Shown here piece after piece: positions 1 to 8,245 of a stretch of 64,000 nt of DNA (the stretch's first letter is position 1; every line of letters begins with the position of its first letter). The stretch covers positions 1-64,000 of the forward strand of contig BNTW01000005.1 in NCBI GenBank assembly GCA_025996895.1. The letters run 5' to 3'. The stretch is from Bacteroidia bacterium (lineage in GTDB: Bacteria; Bacteroidota; Bacteroidia; Bacteroidales; Azobacteroidaceae). The notes beneath the pieces are model-generated. The model was given only the letters and a program-made list of their open reading frames with translations, searched no databases and had not been told where the DNA came from. The translations under genes and the position numbers were made by a program.

Positions 1-112
1 GTGAGTAGAAAAACTTCTCGTGTTTGTCTATCTCGTATGTGAAATCTTCTTTTTTCATCTTTGCTATTTTGCTACAAAGATAATATTTATTTTTTTAACT
101 ACTATAAATTAT

Positions 113-695
113 TTATTTTTCTTGCCTAAACAGTTTATAGGACACGGACAAAGCGATTCTTGAATTATCCGATTGCCAGGAAGAATAATTACCCAACAGT
201 TCACGGTTGGTGTGGTATTTCAATTCAACCTGAAAATTTTTGTAAGCAAAACCTCCGCCCAATATGAAATTAGCTCTTTCTGTTATCTCAAGCACTGTGC
301 GTCCCACAATTTCAAATCCTTTGTTACTATTGATATAAAAGAACGGATTAAAGCTGGCATCAAAGAAAAACCGCATATCATTGTTCAGATAAAAGCTATA
401 TCTTAACCCGATAGGAAACGTTACAGAAACCATATCCAGCGTTCGAGGCAAGTTATAAAAATCTTTAGTGTTTTTATAATGCTCCATGGTCGGGGCAAAA
501 ATAACACTGGTTGTATTTCGGTTGAACGGCAGAAAGTATTCCAATTCCGCACCGGCCGTCCAATTAACCTTGTTCCCGAAATCGTACCGTTTTTCGTCCG
601 GAATTGTCAATAATGTAACCTTTGTCGAATGTAACTTGTGCGGAAACCGTTAAATAACAGGATATTAAAGCCAATAATAGATAAATTTGTTTCAT
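113..695 (-). pseudogene. Outer-membrane beta-barrel protein, internally deleted and frameshifted
   Basis: Two pieces of one gene lie in different frames. Reading from the ATG at 693-695, a signal peptide (MKQIYLLLALISCYLTVSAQ) and a start resembling 'FDKGYIIDNSG' run 43 codons to a TAA at 564-566. A second frame, open from about 610 to 113, encodes about 165 residues of alternating beta strands ending in 'ALSVSYKLFRQEK', like the C-terminal barrel of a Bacteroidota outer-membrane family. No single frame links them, and the middle of the protein is missing. I infer an internal deletion that also shifted the frame. The second frame has no ATG near its start, so an independent gene is unlikely. 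The family is recognised only by pattern; its function is unknown. Confidence 0.6.
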
Positions 696-712
696 GTATT
701 TTATTTTATGAA

Positions 713-1255
713 TTAGGGAAACATTCCTTTTTTCACTTCGTTAGCCTTGGCCTGTCCCTGCAACTCGGCAACGAGAGCCAGAGCAAAATCAAAGACATAG
801 CCGGGGCCTTTTCCGGTAATAATGTTGCCGTCTTTCACAACGGCTTCCGGCACGACTGTTGCATGGTGCAAGGTGTTTTCATATCCCGGATAGACGGTTG
901 CTCGCTTTCCGTGCAATAAATGCATTCCACCCAAGACCAACGGTGCAGCGCAGATAGCTGCGATTTTTTTCCCTTCGCCGGCGTATTGTTTGAGCAACTG
1001 TTTCAATCCTTCGTGTTCGTTGAGGTGACGCGCTCCCGGCATTCCGCCCGGCAAAATCAACATTTGTCCGTCCGAAAAATCGGTATCGGCAAACAATTGG
1101 TCGGCTTCCACCGCAATTTGATGTGCTCCGCTCACTAATCTATCATTTGTAACGGATACGGTAGTAACTTCCACTTCCCCGCGTCGCAATATGTCTATCG
1201 TTCCAACGGCTTCTATTTCTTCAAATCCTTCTGCTAAAAAAATAAATGCTTTCAT
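713..1255 (-). CDS. DJ-1/PfpI family protein (YajL/ThiJ-like)
   Basis: This 180-residue protein has the usual length and layout of a cytoplasmic DJ-1/YajL domain. The conserved acidic residue is in 'GFEEIEAV' (Glu15). The nucleophile elbow is 'AAICAAPLVL' with Cys102, and 'PGYE' and 'TGKGPGYVFDFALALV' follow. Family members act in oxidative or glyoxal stress protection, and deglycase or chaperone activity has been reported for some. The substrate cannot be told from sequence. It lies 17 bases downstream of tonB on the same strand, so it may be the last gene of the exbB-exbD-tonB transcript. No signal peptide is visible. Confidence 0.9.
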   Translation of the reverse strand: MKAFIFLAEGFEEIEAVGTIDILRRGEVEVTTVSVTNDRLVSGAHQIAVEADQLFADTDFSDGQMLILPGGMPGARHLNEHEGLKQLLKQYAGEGKKIAAICAAPLVLGGMHLLHGKRATVYPGYENTLHHATVVPEAVVKDGNIITGKGPGYVFDFALALVAELQGQAKANEVKKGMFP

Positions 1256-1272
1256 AATATGATGTTTAAAAA

Positions 1273-2073
1273 TTATTTCAATGAATACCGATACGTGATT
1301 GTTCCTATTTTGTTTTGCGACTCGTTGATCGAATTAAACCGGGTTTTCCGGGCAGCTTCCACCGCAGAGCGGCGCATCATGGCATCTTCGATATTTGTAC
1401 CTTTGAGCCGTACTTCAGCATGAATGACGTTGCCCTGCGGATTGACCGTGATTTCGACCACGATAGAGCCTTCTTCCTGAATGGTGTATTCCGGTCGTTG
1501 CAATCCGCCGCCGGCTAACGAGCGTCCTTCCAAATTGAAAGTACCGACACCCGAATACGAGCCGGTCGCTGCGTTTCCTTCACGACTTCCTTGATTGCCT
1601 GTTCCGGATGCTGCCGTTCCTTCGCTTCCGCTTGTCGAAGTACCGGTTCCGAATGTATTTTTACTGCCTTCCGAAGCGTTGCCTTTTCCACCGAATAAAC
1701 CCGACATTTGCTTGTCGATAGCGGCCTTTTGCTCGGCCGACTGATCTTTTTCAGTCGGTTTCTTTTCAGGTGTTTTTACCGCAATGGTTGGCTCTCCGGT
1801 TTGGGTAATCGCTATCGGATTTTCTTTTGGAATAGTTGGTGCAGCCGCATTTTCAATCGATACATCGCGAACATCGCCTTCCGGCCGAGGCTCAAAAGTA
1901 CCTTTCGCCCAATTGACCGTACCATAATTGACTAAAACGCCCTCTCCTTCGCCAAAGCCGTTACCCGCGCTCAAGTGCGTATGCAGTGTAATCAACGAAA
2001 GCAACAGCAAGAGCAACAAGCAAATGACGCTCGAACTTGAATAACCGATGACTTGTTCCCTCGTAATTTTCAT
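1273..2073 (-). CDS. tonB: TonB family energy-transducing protein
   Basis: The protein is about 266 residues: a short cytoplasmic start, one membrane helix (about residues 8-32, with 'LLLLLLLSL'), a Gly/Ser/Thr-rich periplasmic linker, and a C-terminal TonB domain ('EYTIQEEGSIVVEITVNPQG' to 'AARKTRFNSI'). It would transmit proton-motive force from ExbB/ExbD to TonB-dependent outer-membrane transporters. The start chosen is the ATG at 2071-2073, one base after the exbD stop. A longer frame reading back into exbD exists but would overlap that gene by about 50 bases. The linker is rich in glycine and serine and lacks the long proline-lysine track of classical TonB. Confidence 0.88.
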   Translation of the reverse strand: MKITREQVIGYSSSSVICLLLLLLLSLITLHTHLSAGNGFGEGEGVLVNYGTVNWAKGTFEPRPEGDVRDVSIENAAAPTIPKENPIAITQTGEPTIAVKTPEKKPTEKDQSAEQKAAIDKQMSGLFGGKGNASEGSKNTFGTGTSTSGSEGTAASGTGNQGSREGNAATGSYSGVGTFNLEGRSLAGGGLQRPEYTIQEEGSIVVEITVNPQGNVIHAEVRLKGTNIEDAMMRRSAVEAARKTRFNSINESQNKIGTITYRYSLK

Positions 2074-2074
2074 T

Positions 2075-2482
2075 TTATTTCGGCCTCGTAACCAAAACCA
2101 TTTTAAAATTATTTTGATTGACAATGTCCAATATTTTCACCACTTCGCCGTAAGGAATGGTCTGATCGGCATACAGTGCTACATACATTTCTTTATTCCG
2201 CTCGTAATTGGCTTTCAAAAATGGCACAATGTTGTCAAAATCGACTTTCCGTTCCTTTTCGCTTCCAAACGCCACATAATAATTCATCTGTTTGTCAATC
2301 GTTACTCGCGAAACCGGTTTGACATCGTTTTTCTGCGCACTTTGAGGCAAAACCACCTTAATCGCATTCGGAACAATCTGCGTAGAAGTAATCATAAAAA
2401 AGATTAACAGCAAAAAAATCATGTCCGTCATGGACGCCATGCTGAATTCGGCACTTACTCTTCTTCTTCGTTTGATAGCCAT
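2075..2482 (-). CDS. exbD: Biopolymer transport protein ExbD/TolR
   Basis: A 135-residue protein with a basic N-terminus (KRRRR), a single membrane helix containing 'MTDMIFLLLIFFMITS', and a periplasmic domain. Asp20 in 'MTDM' matches the conserved proton-conducting aspartate of ExbD/TolR. It forms the inner-membrane motor with ExbB and works with TonB. It lies 6 bases after exbB and 1 base before tonB, so the three genes form a tight operon. Length and architecture are normal. Confidence 0.94.
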   Translation of the reverse strand: MAIKRRRRVSAEFSMASMTDMIFLLLIFFMITSTQIVPNAIKVVLPQSAQKNDVKPVSRVTIDKQMNYYVAFGSEKERKVDFDNIVPFLKANYERNKEMYVALYADQTIPYGEVVKILDIVNQNNFKMVLVTRPK

Positions 2483-2488
2483 TTCCGT

Positions 2489-3190
2489 TTATTTTGCGGG
2501 TTCGTTCAACAAATCCATAAAGTCCATCGTGCGCGCTTCCATCTGATTAATCACCCCATCGACTTTGGCAGTCAGATAGTTATAAGCCAACAGTGCGGGA
2601 ATGCCGACCGAAAGACCGGCAACGGTTGTTACCAATGCCTCGTAAATACCGCTCGACAACAACGAAATGTCGATATTGCTGCTACCTGCATTCGCCATGT
2701 CGAAAAACGCGCGCACCATTCCGGTAACAGTTCCCAGAAAACCAATCATGGGTGAAATCGCCGCCGTGGTCGCCACCCATGCAAAGCCTTTTTCCAATTT
2801 GGCCACTTCAATCGAACTGACATTTTCGATAGCCACCAAAATATCGTTCATGGGGCGTCCCAGACGCTGAATCCCTTTCATAATCATACGTGAATAGGGC
2901 GTATCGGTCGTCTGACAAAGTTTTTCAGCCGATTTGATATTTCCTTCATGGATATAATCCTTAATCCGCGCCATAAATGTTTCGTCTTCCTTCGCAGCTT
3001 TTTTAATTACCAACAGTCGTTCGATAAAAATGCCCAGCGCGATAAAAAACAACACCACAATCGGAATCATCAGCCATCCGCCTTTCATGGCTAAGTCCAA
3101 AATATCCATTTTCACTTCCGTTGTTTCGGGGGCGAGCGTTACTGCCGTAACTTCACCAACTCCTTCTTGAATAAAAAGTAATAAATTCAT
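2489..3190 (-). CDS. exbB: MotA/TolQ/ExbB proton channel protein
   Basis: A 233-residue inner-membrane protein. It has a first membrane helix around residues 38-60 ('GGWLMIPIVVLFFIALGIFI'), a cytoplasmic loop, and the conserved pair of helices in the C-terminal half ('SPMIGFLGTVTGMVRAF' and 'LVTTVAGLSVGIPALLAYNYL'). This is the standard ExbB/TolQ layout. With exbD and tonB it energises outer-membrane uptake. It is the first gene of the operon. A TACTTTTG -7 box on the minus strand at 3242-3249 would start transcription about 45 bases before the ATG. Confidence 0.93.
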   Translation of the reverse strand: MNLLLFIQEGVGEVTAVTLAPETTEVKMDILDLAMKGGWLMIPIVVLFFIALGIFIERLLVIKKAAKEDETFMARIKDYIHEGNIKSAEKLCQTTDTPYSRMIMKGIQRLGRPMNDILVAIENVSSIEVAKLEKGFAWVATTAAISPMIGFLGTVTGMVRAFFDMANAGSSNIDISLLSSGIYEALVTTVAGLSVGIPALLAYNYLTAKVDGVINQMEARTMDFMDLLNEPAK

Positions 3191-3211
3191 TGTATCGCTT
3201 AATAAAATAAC

Positions 3212-3219
3212 TATTTTTG
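3212..3219 (+). promoter_or_regulatory. -7 promoter box for nadK
   Basis: TATTTTTG fits the Bacteroidota TAnnTTTG element and lies about 47 bases before the nadK ATG. It is only about 22 bases from the oppositely directed box of exbB, and the two face each other. Confidence 0.5.
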
Positions 3220-3241
3220 TACGTGAATTTCAATATGCGTA

Positions 3242-3249
3242 CAAAAGTA
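3242..3249 (-). promoter_or_regulatory. -7 promoter box for exbB operon
   Basis: On the minus strand this reads TACTTTTG, a match to TAnnTTTG. It lies about 51 bases before the exbB start and would give a leader of roughly 45 bases. Confidence 0.5.
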
Positions 3250-3266
3250 ATTTATTATTTGGAATT

Positions 3267-4148
3267 ATGAAAATCGGAATTTTCGGTAGCAATTATCAGA
3301 CGGGTAAACAGACTTCCATTAAAAACCTGTTTGACGAGTTGAAAAACCGGCAAGCGGAAATCTGGGTAGAAGAAAAATTTTATGATTATCTTTCCAAAAC
3401 GTTTGCTTTTACGCCTTCAGTAAAGGGATTGATTAACGAAGACCCGTTCATGCTGGATATGATTTTCAGTTTGGGCGGCGACGGAACGTTTTTGCGCACC
3501 GCTGCTTGGGTGGGACGGCAGGAAATTCCTGTTTTGGGTATAAACATGGGACGTTTGGGCTTTTTGGCCGACAACAATACTTCCGAATTGGAAGAAGTTG
3601 TAGCGGAAATTGTTGACGGAAATTACTTTTTGGAAGAAAAAAACCTGTTACAATTGGATTGCGTCCTTCCTTTTCATGGAAAATATAACTACGCTTTGAA
3701 CGAAATAGCTGTTTTGAAACGCGATACGTCGGCCATGATTGCGATTTGTGCTTCGTTGAACGATGTATTTTTGACGGAATATTTAGCCGACGGCTTGATT
3801 GTATCTACACCGACCGGCTCTACGGCGTATAATTTAAGCGTGAATGGCCCGATTATTCTTCCGCAATGCCGGAATGTTGTGTTAAGTCCGGTTGCACCAC
3901 ATTCGTTAAATGTACGTCCGTTAGTTATTCCGGACGATTACAAAATTTCGCTGAAAGTGGAAGCGCGGAGTAAAAATTTCCTGATTTCGCTTGACGGCCG
4001 TTCCGAAGTTTTTCCTTCGGGAACAGAACTGCAAATCCAAAAAGCCGATTTTACGATTAAAGTTGTCAAACGGCAGCATCATAGTTTTTACGACACCCTG
4101 CGCAAAAAATTGCTTTGGGGAACAGATATACGCGAAAATGGAAAATAA
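3267..4148 (+). CDS. nadK: NAD kinase
   Basis: A 293-residue cytoplasmic enzyme that phosphorylates NAD to NADP. The hallmark 'SLGGDGTFLRTA' is at about residues 68-79, 'GINMGRLGFLAD' follows, and the second motif 'DGLIVSTPTGSTAYNLSVNGPI' region begins near residue 175. Length and order of motifs match the ATP-NAD kinase family. It diverges from exbB. Its last 11 bases overlap the start of the downstream SDR gene, so the two are probably co-translated. Confidence 0.96.
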   Translation: MKIGIFGSNYQTGKQTSIKNLFDELKNRQAEIWVEEKFYDYLSKTFAFTPSVKGLINEDPFMLDMIFSLGGDGTFLRTAAWVGRQEIPVLGINMGRLGFLADNNTSELEEVVAEIVDGNYFLEEKNLLQLDCVLPFHGKYNYALNEIAVLKRDTSAMIAICASLNDVFLTEYLADGLIVSTPTGSTAYNLSVNGPIILPQCRNVVLSPVAPHSLNVRPLVIPDDYKISLKVEARSKNFLISLDGRSEVFPSGTELQIQKADFTIKVVKRQHHSFYDTLRKKLLWGTDIRENGK

Positions 4149-4899
4149 AATCGTATTCATCACCGGCGCGACAAGCGGAATAGGCGAGGCCTGCGCCCAT
4201 AAATTTGCTTCCAAAGGGTATAACCTGATTTTGAACGGACGCAAAGCCGACTTGCTGGACAAATTAAAACAACAGTTGGAAGCACAGTATGGAATGGCCG
4301 TTTTGCCTCTGTTGTTCGATGTGCGGAATAAAATCGCCGTCGAAACAACATTGCAAGCCCTGCCCGACGAATGGAAAGCTGTCGAAATCCTGATTAACAA
4401 CGCCGGTCTGGTGCTGGGCACGGAGAAAGAATTTGAAGTGGATTTGGAAGAATCCGGCATCGTTATCGACACGAATATCAAAGGCTTATTGACGGTTACA
4501 CGTTGTATTGTTCCCGGAATGATTGCACGCGGGAAAGGGCATATCATCAATATCGGCTCGATTGCGGGCGATGCCGCTTATGCCGGCGGAAGCGTGTATT
4601 GTGCGACTAAGGCAGCGGTTAAAGCCTTATCGGACGGACTTCGCATCGATTTGGTCGATACACCGTTGCGTGTAACGAACATCAAGCCCGGCATGGTGGA
4701 AACGCATTTCAGTATCACTCGTTTTCGCGGCGACAAAACGAAAGCCGGTGCCGTTTATCAAGGTCTCCAACCGCTGACGCCGATGGACATTGCCGAAACT
4801 ATCTACTTCGCTGCTTCTGCACCCGCACATGTGCAAATCGCCGAGGTGCTGATTATGCCGACGAATCAGGCAACAGGGACAATAACCTATAGAAGATAA
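4138..4899 (+). CDS. Short-chain dehydrogenase/reductase (YdfG-like)
   Basis: A 253-residue classical SDR. It has the Rossmann cofactor motif 'TGATSGIG' at about residues 8-15, 'NNAG' near 85, and the catalytic 'YCATKAAVKAL' (Tyr-x-x-x-Lys) near 151. Its closest resemblance is to the NADP-dependent 3-hydroxy-acid dehydrogenase YdfG group ('ITGATSGIGEACAHKFA', 'IKPGMVET'). The start chosen is the ATG at 4138-4140, inside the last codons of nadK; the upstream open frame is an overprint of nadK. Coupling to the NADP-producing kinase is suggestive but unproven. The substrate is not predictable. Confidence 0.9.
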   Translation: MENKIVFITGATSGIGEACAHKFASKGYNLILNGRKADLLDKLKQQLEAQYGMAVLPLLFDVRNKIAVETTLQALPDEWKAVEILINNAGLVLGTEKEFEVDLEESGIVIDTNIKGLLTVTRCIVPGMIARGKGHIINIGSIAGDAAYAGGSVYCATKAAVKALSDGLRIDLVDTPLRVTNIKPGMVETHFSITRFRGDKTKAGAVYQGLQPLTPMDIAETIYFAASAPAHVQIAEVLIMPTNQATGTITYRR

Positions 4900-4988
4900 T
4901 TTTACCGGTGCATAGGTAAAAATACCGGAAAATATCTCGCTGATTTCGCAAACGAAGGGTATTATATTGAATGAAAAAAACGATAATT

Positions 4989-6281
4989 CTACAAATACGG
5001 AATCACCTTTTCCAGCTGGTTTGGCCGCGAGCCTTTGACCAAAATATGGTATCCGCTGACGGGAACGGTTTGCAGGTGTTCGATCAAATCGGCAGTTTTA
5101 GGAAAAATCCGCCATTTCATCGGTAAATTTTCAATTTTCTGGAAGGATTCGCCGACTAAAAATACTTGCTCTATCGGGTTTTGAACCAAGCGTTCAACTA
5201 ATTTTTGGTGTTCTTCCCGACTGTAAATTCCCAATTCCCGCATTTCTCCCAAAATCACCATTTTCGGACGAACGCTCAGTGCCAGAAAATTATCCAAAGC
5301 AGCCTGCATACTGCTCGGATTGGCGTTGTAGGCATCAATAATCAAGTGATTTTTTTGGGTTTCCTGACTTTGCGAACGGTTGTTGGTCGGTACATAATCT
5401 TGAATGGCTTGGCTGATTTTTGCACTTCCTACACCAAAATAATCGGCAACACAAACAGCAGCCAGCACATTTTCGAGGTTGTAGTTTCCGGCCAAATGCG
5501 TAGCGATTTCGTGCTTTTCATTTCCTTTTTCCCATTCCACAACTAATGCCGGCTCAGATTGCAACGTTTTCCCATGTATCAAATCCTCCGAAGTTGTGCC
5601 GTAATAAACCGTTGATAGATAAGCATATAAATCTTTCAAAATCAAATGGTCGAGATTGGCAAAGACTGTTCCGTTTTTGGTGCGAAGAAAATCATACAAT
5701 TCCGTTTTGGTGCGGACGACACCTTCCAATGAGCCGAAACCTTCCAAATGAGCCTTTCCGATATTGGTGATCAGTCCGTAATCCGGCTCGGCAATTTGGC
5801 AGAGGTCGCGAATTTCCCCCTGATGATTGGCACCCATTTCAATAACGGCAAACGCATGTTCGGGTTTCAGTTGCAACAAGGTCAGCGGAACGCCGATATG
5901 ATTGTTCAGATTTCCTTGCGTGTAGAGCGTTGAAAATTGCGACGATAAAGCCGTTGCGATTAATTCCTTCGTTGTCGTTTTCCCATTTGTTCCGGTGATC
6001 GCAATAATGGTGGCGTTCATTTGTTTGCGGTGATAGTTTGCCAACGCTTGCAAGGTTTGCAATACATTTTCCACCCGAATGATCCGTCCGTTTTCCGGCA
6101 GATCTTTTCTATCGCCGACAGCATACGCCGATCCCGATTGAAGTGCCTGCTCAATATAGTCGTTTCCATCGAAAGAATCACCTTTTAAAGCAAAAAAAAT
6201 CGAGCCTTGCGGACAATGGCGCGAATCGGTCGTTATGACCGGATATTGTTGAAAAAAAGTATAAAGCTGCTCAATCGTCAT
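4989..6281 (-). CDS. murF: UDP-N-acetylmuramoyl-tripeptide--D-alanyl-D-alanine ligase
   Basis: This Mur ligase adds D-Ala-D-Ala to UDP-MurNAc-tripeptide, the last cytoplasmic step of peptidoglycan precursor synthesis. It shows the N-terminal 'TTDSRHCPQGSIFFALKG' region, the ATP loop 'ITGTNGKTTTKEL' near residue 94, 'GNLNNHIGVPLTLL', and 'IDAYNANPSSM' in the central domain. The likely start is the ATG at 6279-6281 (430 residues): Mur ligases begin about here, and a minus-strand TATCTTTG promoter box lies about 31 bases upstream. A longer frame from a TTG at 6314 would begin inside that promoter. It diverges from folP. Confidence 0.94.
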   Translation of the reverse strand: MTIEQLYTFFQQYPVITTDSRHCPQGSIFFALKGDSFDGNDYIEQALQSGSAYAVGDRKDLPENGRIIRVENVLQTLQALANYHRKQMNATIIAITGTNGKTTTKELIATALSSQFSTLYTQGNLNNHIGVPLTLLQLKPEHAFAVIEMGANHQGEIRDLCQIAEPDYGLITNIGKAHLEGFGSLEGVVRTKTELYDFLRTKNGTVFANLDHLILKDLYAYLSTVYYGTTSEDLIHGKTLQSEPALVVEWEKGNEKHEIATHLAGNYNLENVLAAVCVADYFGVGSAKISQAIQDYVPTNNRSQSQETQKNHLIIDAYNANPSSMQAALDNFLALSVRPKMVILGEMRELGIYSREEHQKLVERLVQNPIEQVFLVGESFQKIENLPMKWRIFPKTADLIEHLQTVPVSGYHILVKGSRPNQLEKVIPYL

Positions 6282-6311
6282 GTTTTCTGAAAAAATAAAT
6301 CTTTTGTTGGG

Positions 6312-6319
6312 CAAAGATA
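6312..6319 (-). promoter_or_regulatory. -7 promoter box for murF
   Basis: Minus-strand TATCTTTG, a clean TAnnTTTG match, 31 bases before the murF ATG. It lies beside the divergent folP box. Confidence 0.6.
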
Positions 6320-6332
6320 AAAAATAATTTTT

Positions 6333-6340
6333 TACCTTTG
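6333..6340 (+). promoter_or_regulatory. -7 promoter box for folP
   Basis: TACCTTTG on the plus strand matches TAnnTTTG. Transcription would start near 6346-6348. This conflicts mildly with the ATG at 6344 and would favour the ATG at 6371, which has GGGG upstream. Confidence 0.5.
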
Positions 6341-6343
6341 ACT

Positions 6344-7180
6344 ATGACTACAAATTTCAAAGGGGAATTGATGGATTTCGGAACTCCCAAAGTGATGGGG
6401 ATTCTGAATATTACGCCCGATTCGTTTTTTTCGGGAAGCCGGAAGCAGACGGAGAAGGAAATCGCAGCGCGCGTAATTCAAATGGCGGAAGAAGGTGCGG
6501 ATATTGTTGATGTCGGCGGATATTCGTCGCGGCCAAGTGCCGCGTTTGTGAACGAAGAAGAAGAAATGAATCGATTAAAATACGGTTTGGAAATTCTTTT
6601 TAGGGAGACACCCGCTGCAATTGTTTCTATCGACACTTTTCGGTCGAACGTTGTCCGCGAATGTCTGGAATGTTTTGGTGAATTGATTGTCAATGATATT
6701 TCCGCCGGTGAATTGGACGAAAAAATGCCGGATACGGTGGCTGAATATCAAGTGCCGTATCTTATTATGCACATGTGTGGAACGCCCCAAACCATGATGC
6801 AATATACGGAATACGACCGCCTGCTGCCGGAAATCTTACATTATTTTGCCGGAAAAATCAATACGCTGCACCAAAAAGGCGTGAATGATATTTGGATAGA
6901 TCCCGGTTTCGGCTTCAGCAAAACCACCGCACAAAATTACGAAGTGTTGGCAAATCTCCAACAATTCACTATCTTTGAACTTCCGCTGCTGGTCGGCATT
7001 TCCCGGAAAACGATGATTCGGGACGTGATTAATGTTCCGCCGGAAGAAGCATTAAGCGGGACAATCGCGCTAAACATGTTTGCGCTGATGAATGGTGCAA
7101 ACATTATTCGCGTACATGACGTGAAAGAGGCGGTGCAAACGGTGAAAATTTTTAATAAATTGAAACAGAATGATGTTTAA
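6344..7180 (+). CDS. folP: Dihydropteroate synthase
   Basis: A cytoplasmic TIM-barrel enzyme that condenses p-aminobenzoate with dihydropterin pyrophosphate in folate synthesis. Signature motifs are 'VMGILNITPDSFF', 'GADIVDVGGYSSRPSA', 'SIDTFRSNV', 'VNDISAG', 'IWIDPGFGFSKT' and 'LVGISRKTMI'. Two ATGs are possible. The one at 6344 includes residues that align with relatives ('NFKGELMDFG'), whereas the promoter position favours the one at 6371. It overlaps the next gene, cdaA, by 11 bases. folC, a later step in the same pathway, is also in this window near 54 kb. Confidence 0.95.
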   Translation: MTTNFKGELMDFGTPKVMGILNITPDSFFSGSRKQTEKEIAARVIQMAEEGADIVDVGGYSSRPSAAFVNEEEEMNRLKYGLEILFRETPAAIVSIDTFRSNVVRECLECFGELIVNDISAGELDEKMPDTVAEYQVPYLIMHMCGTPQTMMQYTEYDRLLPEILHYFAGKINTLHQKGVNDIWIDPGFGFSKTTAQNYEVLANLQQFTIFELPLLVGISRKTMIRDVINVPPEEALSGTIALNMFALMNGANIIRVHDVKEAVQTVKIFNKLKQNDV

Positions 7181-7940
7181 TTTCGGCATAAAAGACGCTA
7201 TCGACGTACTCTTGGTCGCTTTTTTTCTTTACGAAACGTATCTTTTAATGAAAAAAACCGGCGCGACGGCTATCTTTCTGGGCGTACTGTCGTTTATCGT
7301 CATTTGGCTGCTCGTCGCCAAAGTGTTTGACATGCGTCTGATGGGCAACATTTTGGATAAATTTATCAGTGTCGGTTTTATCCTGTTGGCGATTGTCTTT
7401 CAAAAAGAGATACGCGAATTTTTGCAAACCATGGGCTCGAACAAAGGAATTAAGATGCTGTTGAAATGGTTTCGGCCGAAGGAAGAAGGCAATGTGGGCG
7501 ATAATATTTCGTATGTAATGCCGATTGTGATGGCGTCGATGGATATGGCGAAGCGGAAAGAGGGTGCGTTGATTGCTATTCAACAGGATATTCCACTGGA
7601 TACGTTTGTCGAAACCGGCGAAGAAATCAATGCGAACATCAGCGCGCGGTTGATTGAAAATATTTTTTTCAAAAACAGTCCGCTGCACGATGGGGCCTTG
7701 ATTATCGCCAACAAACGAATTAAAGCGGCCGGCTGTATCCTGCCGGTTTCGCAAAACCACAATGTTCCGAAACGCTACGGTCTGCGCCACCGCGCCGCTT
7801 TGGGACTGTCCGAAGAAACCGATGCCAAAGTGATTATCGTTTCCGAAGAAACCGGAAAAATCTCGCTGGCCTATCGCGGACAATTATACGCCGGCATCTC
7901 GGCCGAAGAATTGCAAAACAGGCTGGTGAGCGGGATGTAA
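7170..7940 (+). CDS. cdaA: Diadenylate cyclase CdaA
   Basis: A 256-residue membrane enzyme making cyclic di-AMP. Three hydrophobic N-terminal helices (about residues 10-80) precede a DAC domain with 'DGALIIANKRIKAAGCILP' and 'GLRHRAALGLSEETDAKVII', which contain the DGA and RHR catalytic motifs. The alternative ATG at 7173 would remove one residue. Placement straight after folP with overlapping codons recalls the folP-cdaA pairing seen in Bacteroidota and suggests one transcript. Part of its 3' end (7827-7860) is duplicated at 11366-11399 (see repeats). Confidence 0.95.
   Translation: MMFNFGIKDAIDVLLVAFFLYETYLLMKKTGATAIFLGVLSFIVIWLLVAKVFDMRLMGNILDKFISVGFILLAIVFQKEIREFLQTMGSNKGIKMLLKWFRPKEEGNVGDNISYVMPIVMASMDMAKRKEGALIAIQQDIPLDTFVETGEEINANISARLIENIFFKNSPLHDGALIIANKRIKAAGCILPVSQNHNVPKRYGLRHRAALGLSEETDAKVIIVSEETGKISLAYRGQLYAGISAEELQNRLVSGM
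7827..7860 (+). repeat. cdaA 3' segment duplicated at 11366-11399
   Basis: This 34-bp piece inside cdaA ('AAAGTGATTATCGTTTCC' onward) recurs at 11366-11399 with one mismatch. At the second site it joins directly to the copy of 7943-7992, so the bases equivalent to 7861-7942 are missing there. It marks one edge of an old segmental duplication. Confidence 0.85.
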
Positions 7941-7942
7941 GA

Positions 7943-7992
7943 ATAGATTGAAAATGAATTGTTTTTGTTTTGAAAAAAATAGATTAACTTTG
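7943..7992 (+). repeat. 50-bp perfect repeat carrying a promoter (copy 1)
   Basis: The 50 bases are identical to 11401-11450. They start 'ATAGATTGAAAATGAATTG' and end with 'GATTAACTTTG', whose TAACTTTG (7985-7992) is a -7 promoter box. Here it drives the antitoxin-like gene at 8015. Perfect identity suggests either recent duplication or gene conversion. Confidence 0.95.
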
Positions 7993-8014
7993 CAATTGTA
8001 TAAAAAGTAGAATT

Positions 8015-8245
8015 ATGGCAACAATAACATTAGATTATGATGTTCGCAATACTAAAGCCCAAAGGACATTGGATTATATCTTGTCTATGGGGTTTTTTAA
8101 AGCTCGAACTGAAAGGAAACCGCTTAGGAGAACCGCTGTTTTTTCTGTCGTAGAAGATGATAGACCGATATACTTTGCAAGTGAACAAGCATTGGCAAAA
8201 GATTGGTTGAACAAAGATGAAGAAGAGGCATGGAAAAATTTGTAA
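8015..8245 (+). CDS. Antitoxin-like protein of a MazF/PemK-type module
   Basis: A 76-residue protein with no recognised domain ('MATITLDYDVRNTKAQRTLD' onward). Context points to an antitoxin. It is small, and the next gene starts 16 bases before its end and begins like a MazF/PemK toxin. It has its own promoter box 22 bases upstream, within the duplicated 50-bp repeat. The C-terminal half is rich in Asp, Glu and Lys ('DWLNKDEEEAWKNL'), as expected for the toxin-wrapping part of an antitoxin. With the toxin truncated, it may be an orphan. Confidence 0.55.
   Translation: MATITLDYDVRNTKAQRTLDYILSMGFFKARTERKPLRRTAVFSVVEDDRPIYFASEQALAKDWLNKDEEEAWKNL

Noticed and set aside
1-112. Left window edge
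   Set aside because: Only an AT-rich stretch and a possible start of a gene reading out of the window; no reading frame long enough to support a call.
3991-4137. N-terminal extension of the SDR gene
   Set aside because: The 49 extra codons overprint nadK, and the conserved SDR start coincides with the ATG at 4138.
7245-7883. 212-codon minus-strand frame opposite cdaA
   Set aside because: Antisense shadow of a conserved enzyme, with a low-complexity His/Gln/Arg/Phe-rich product.
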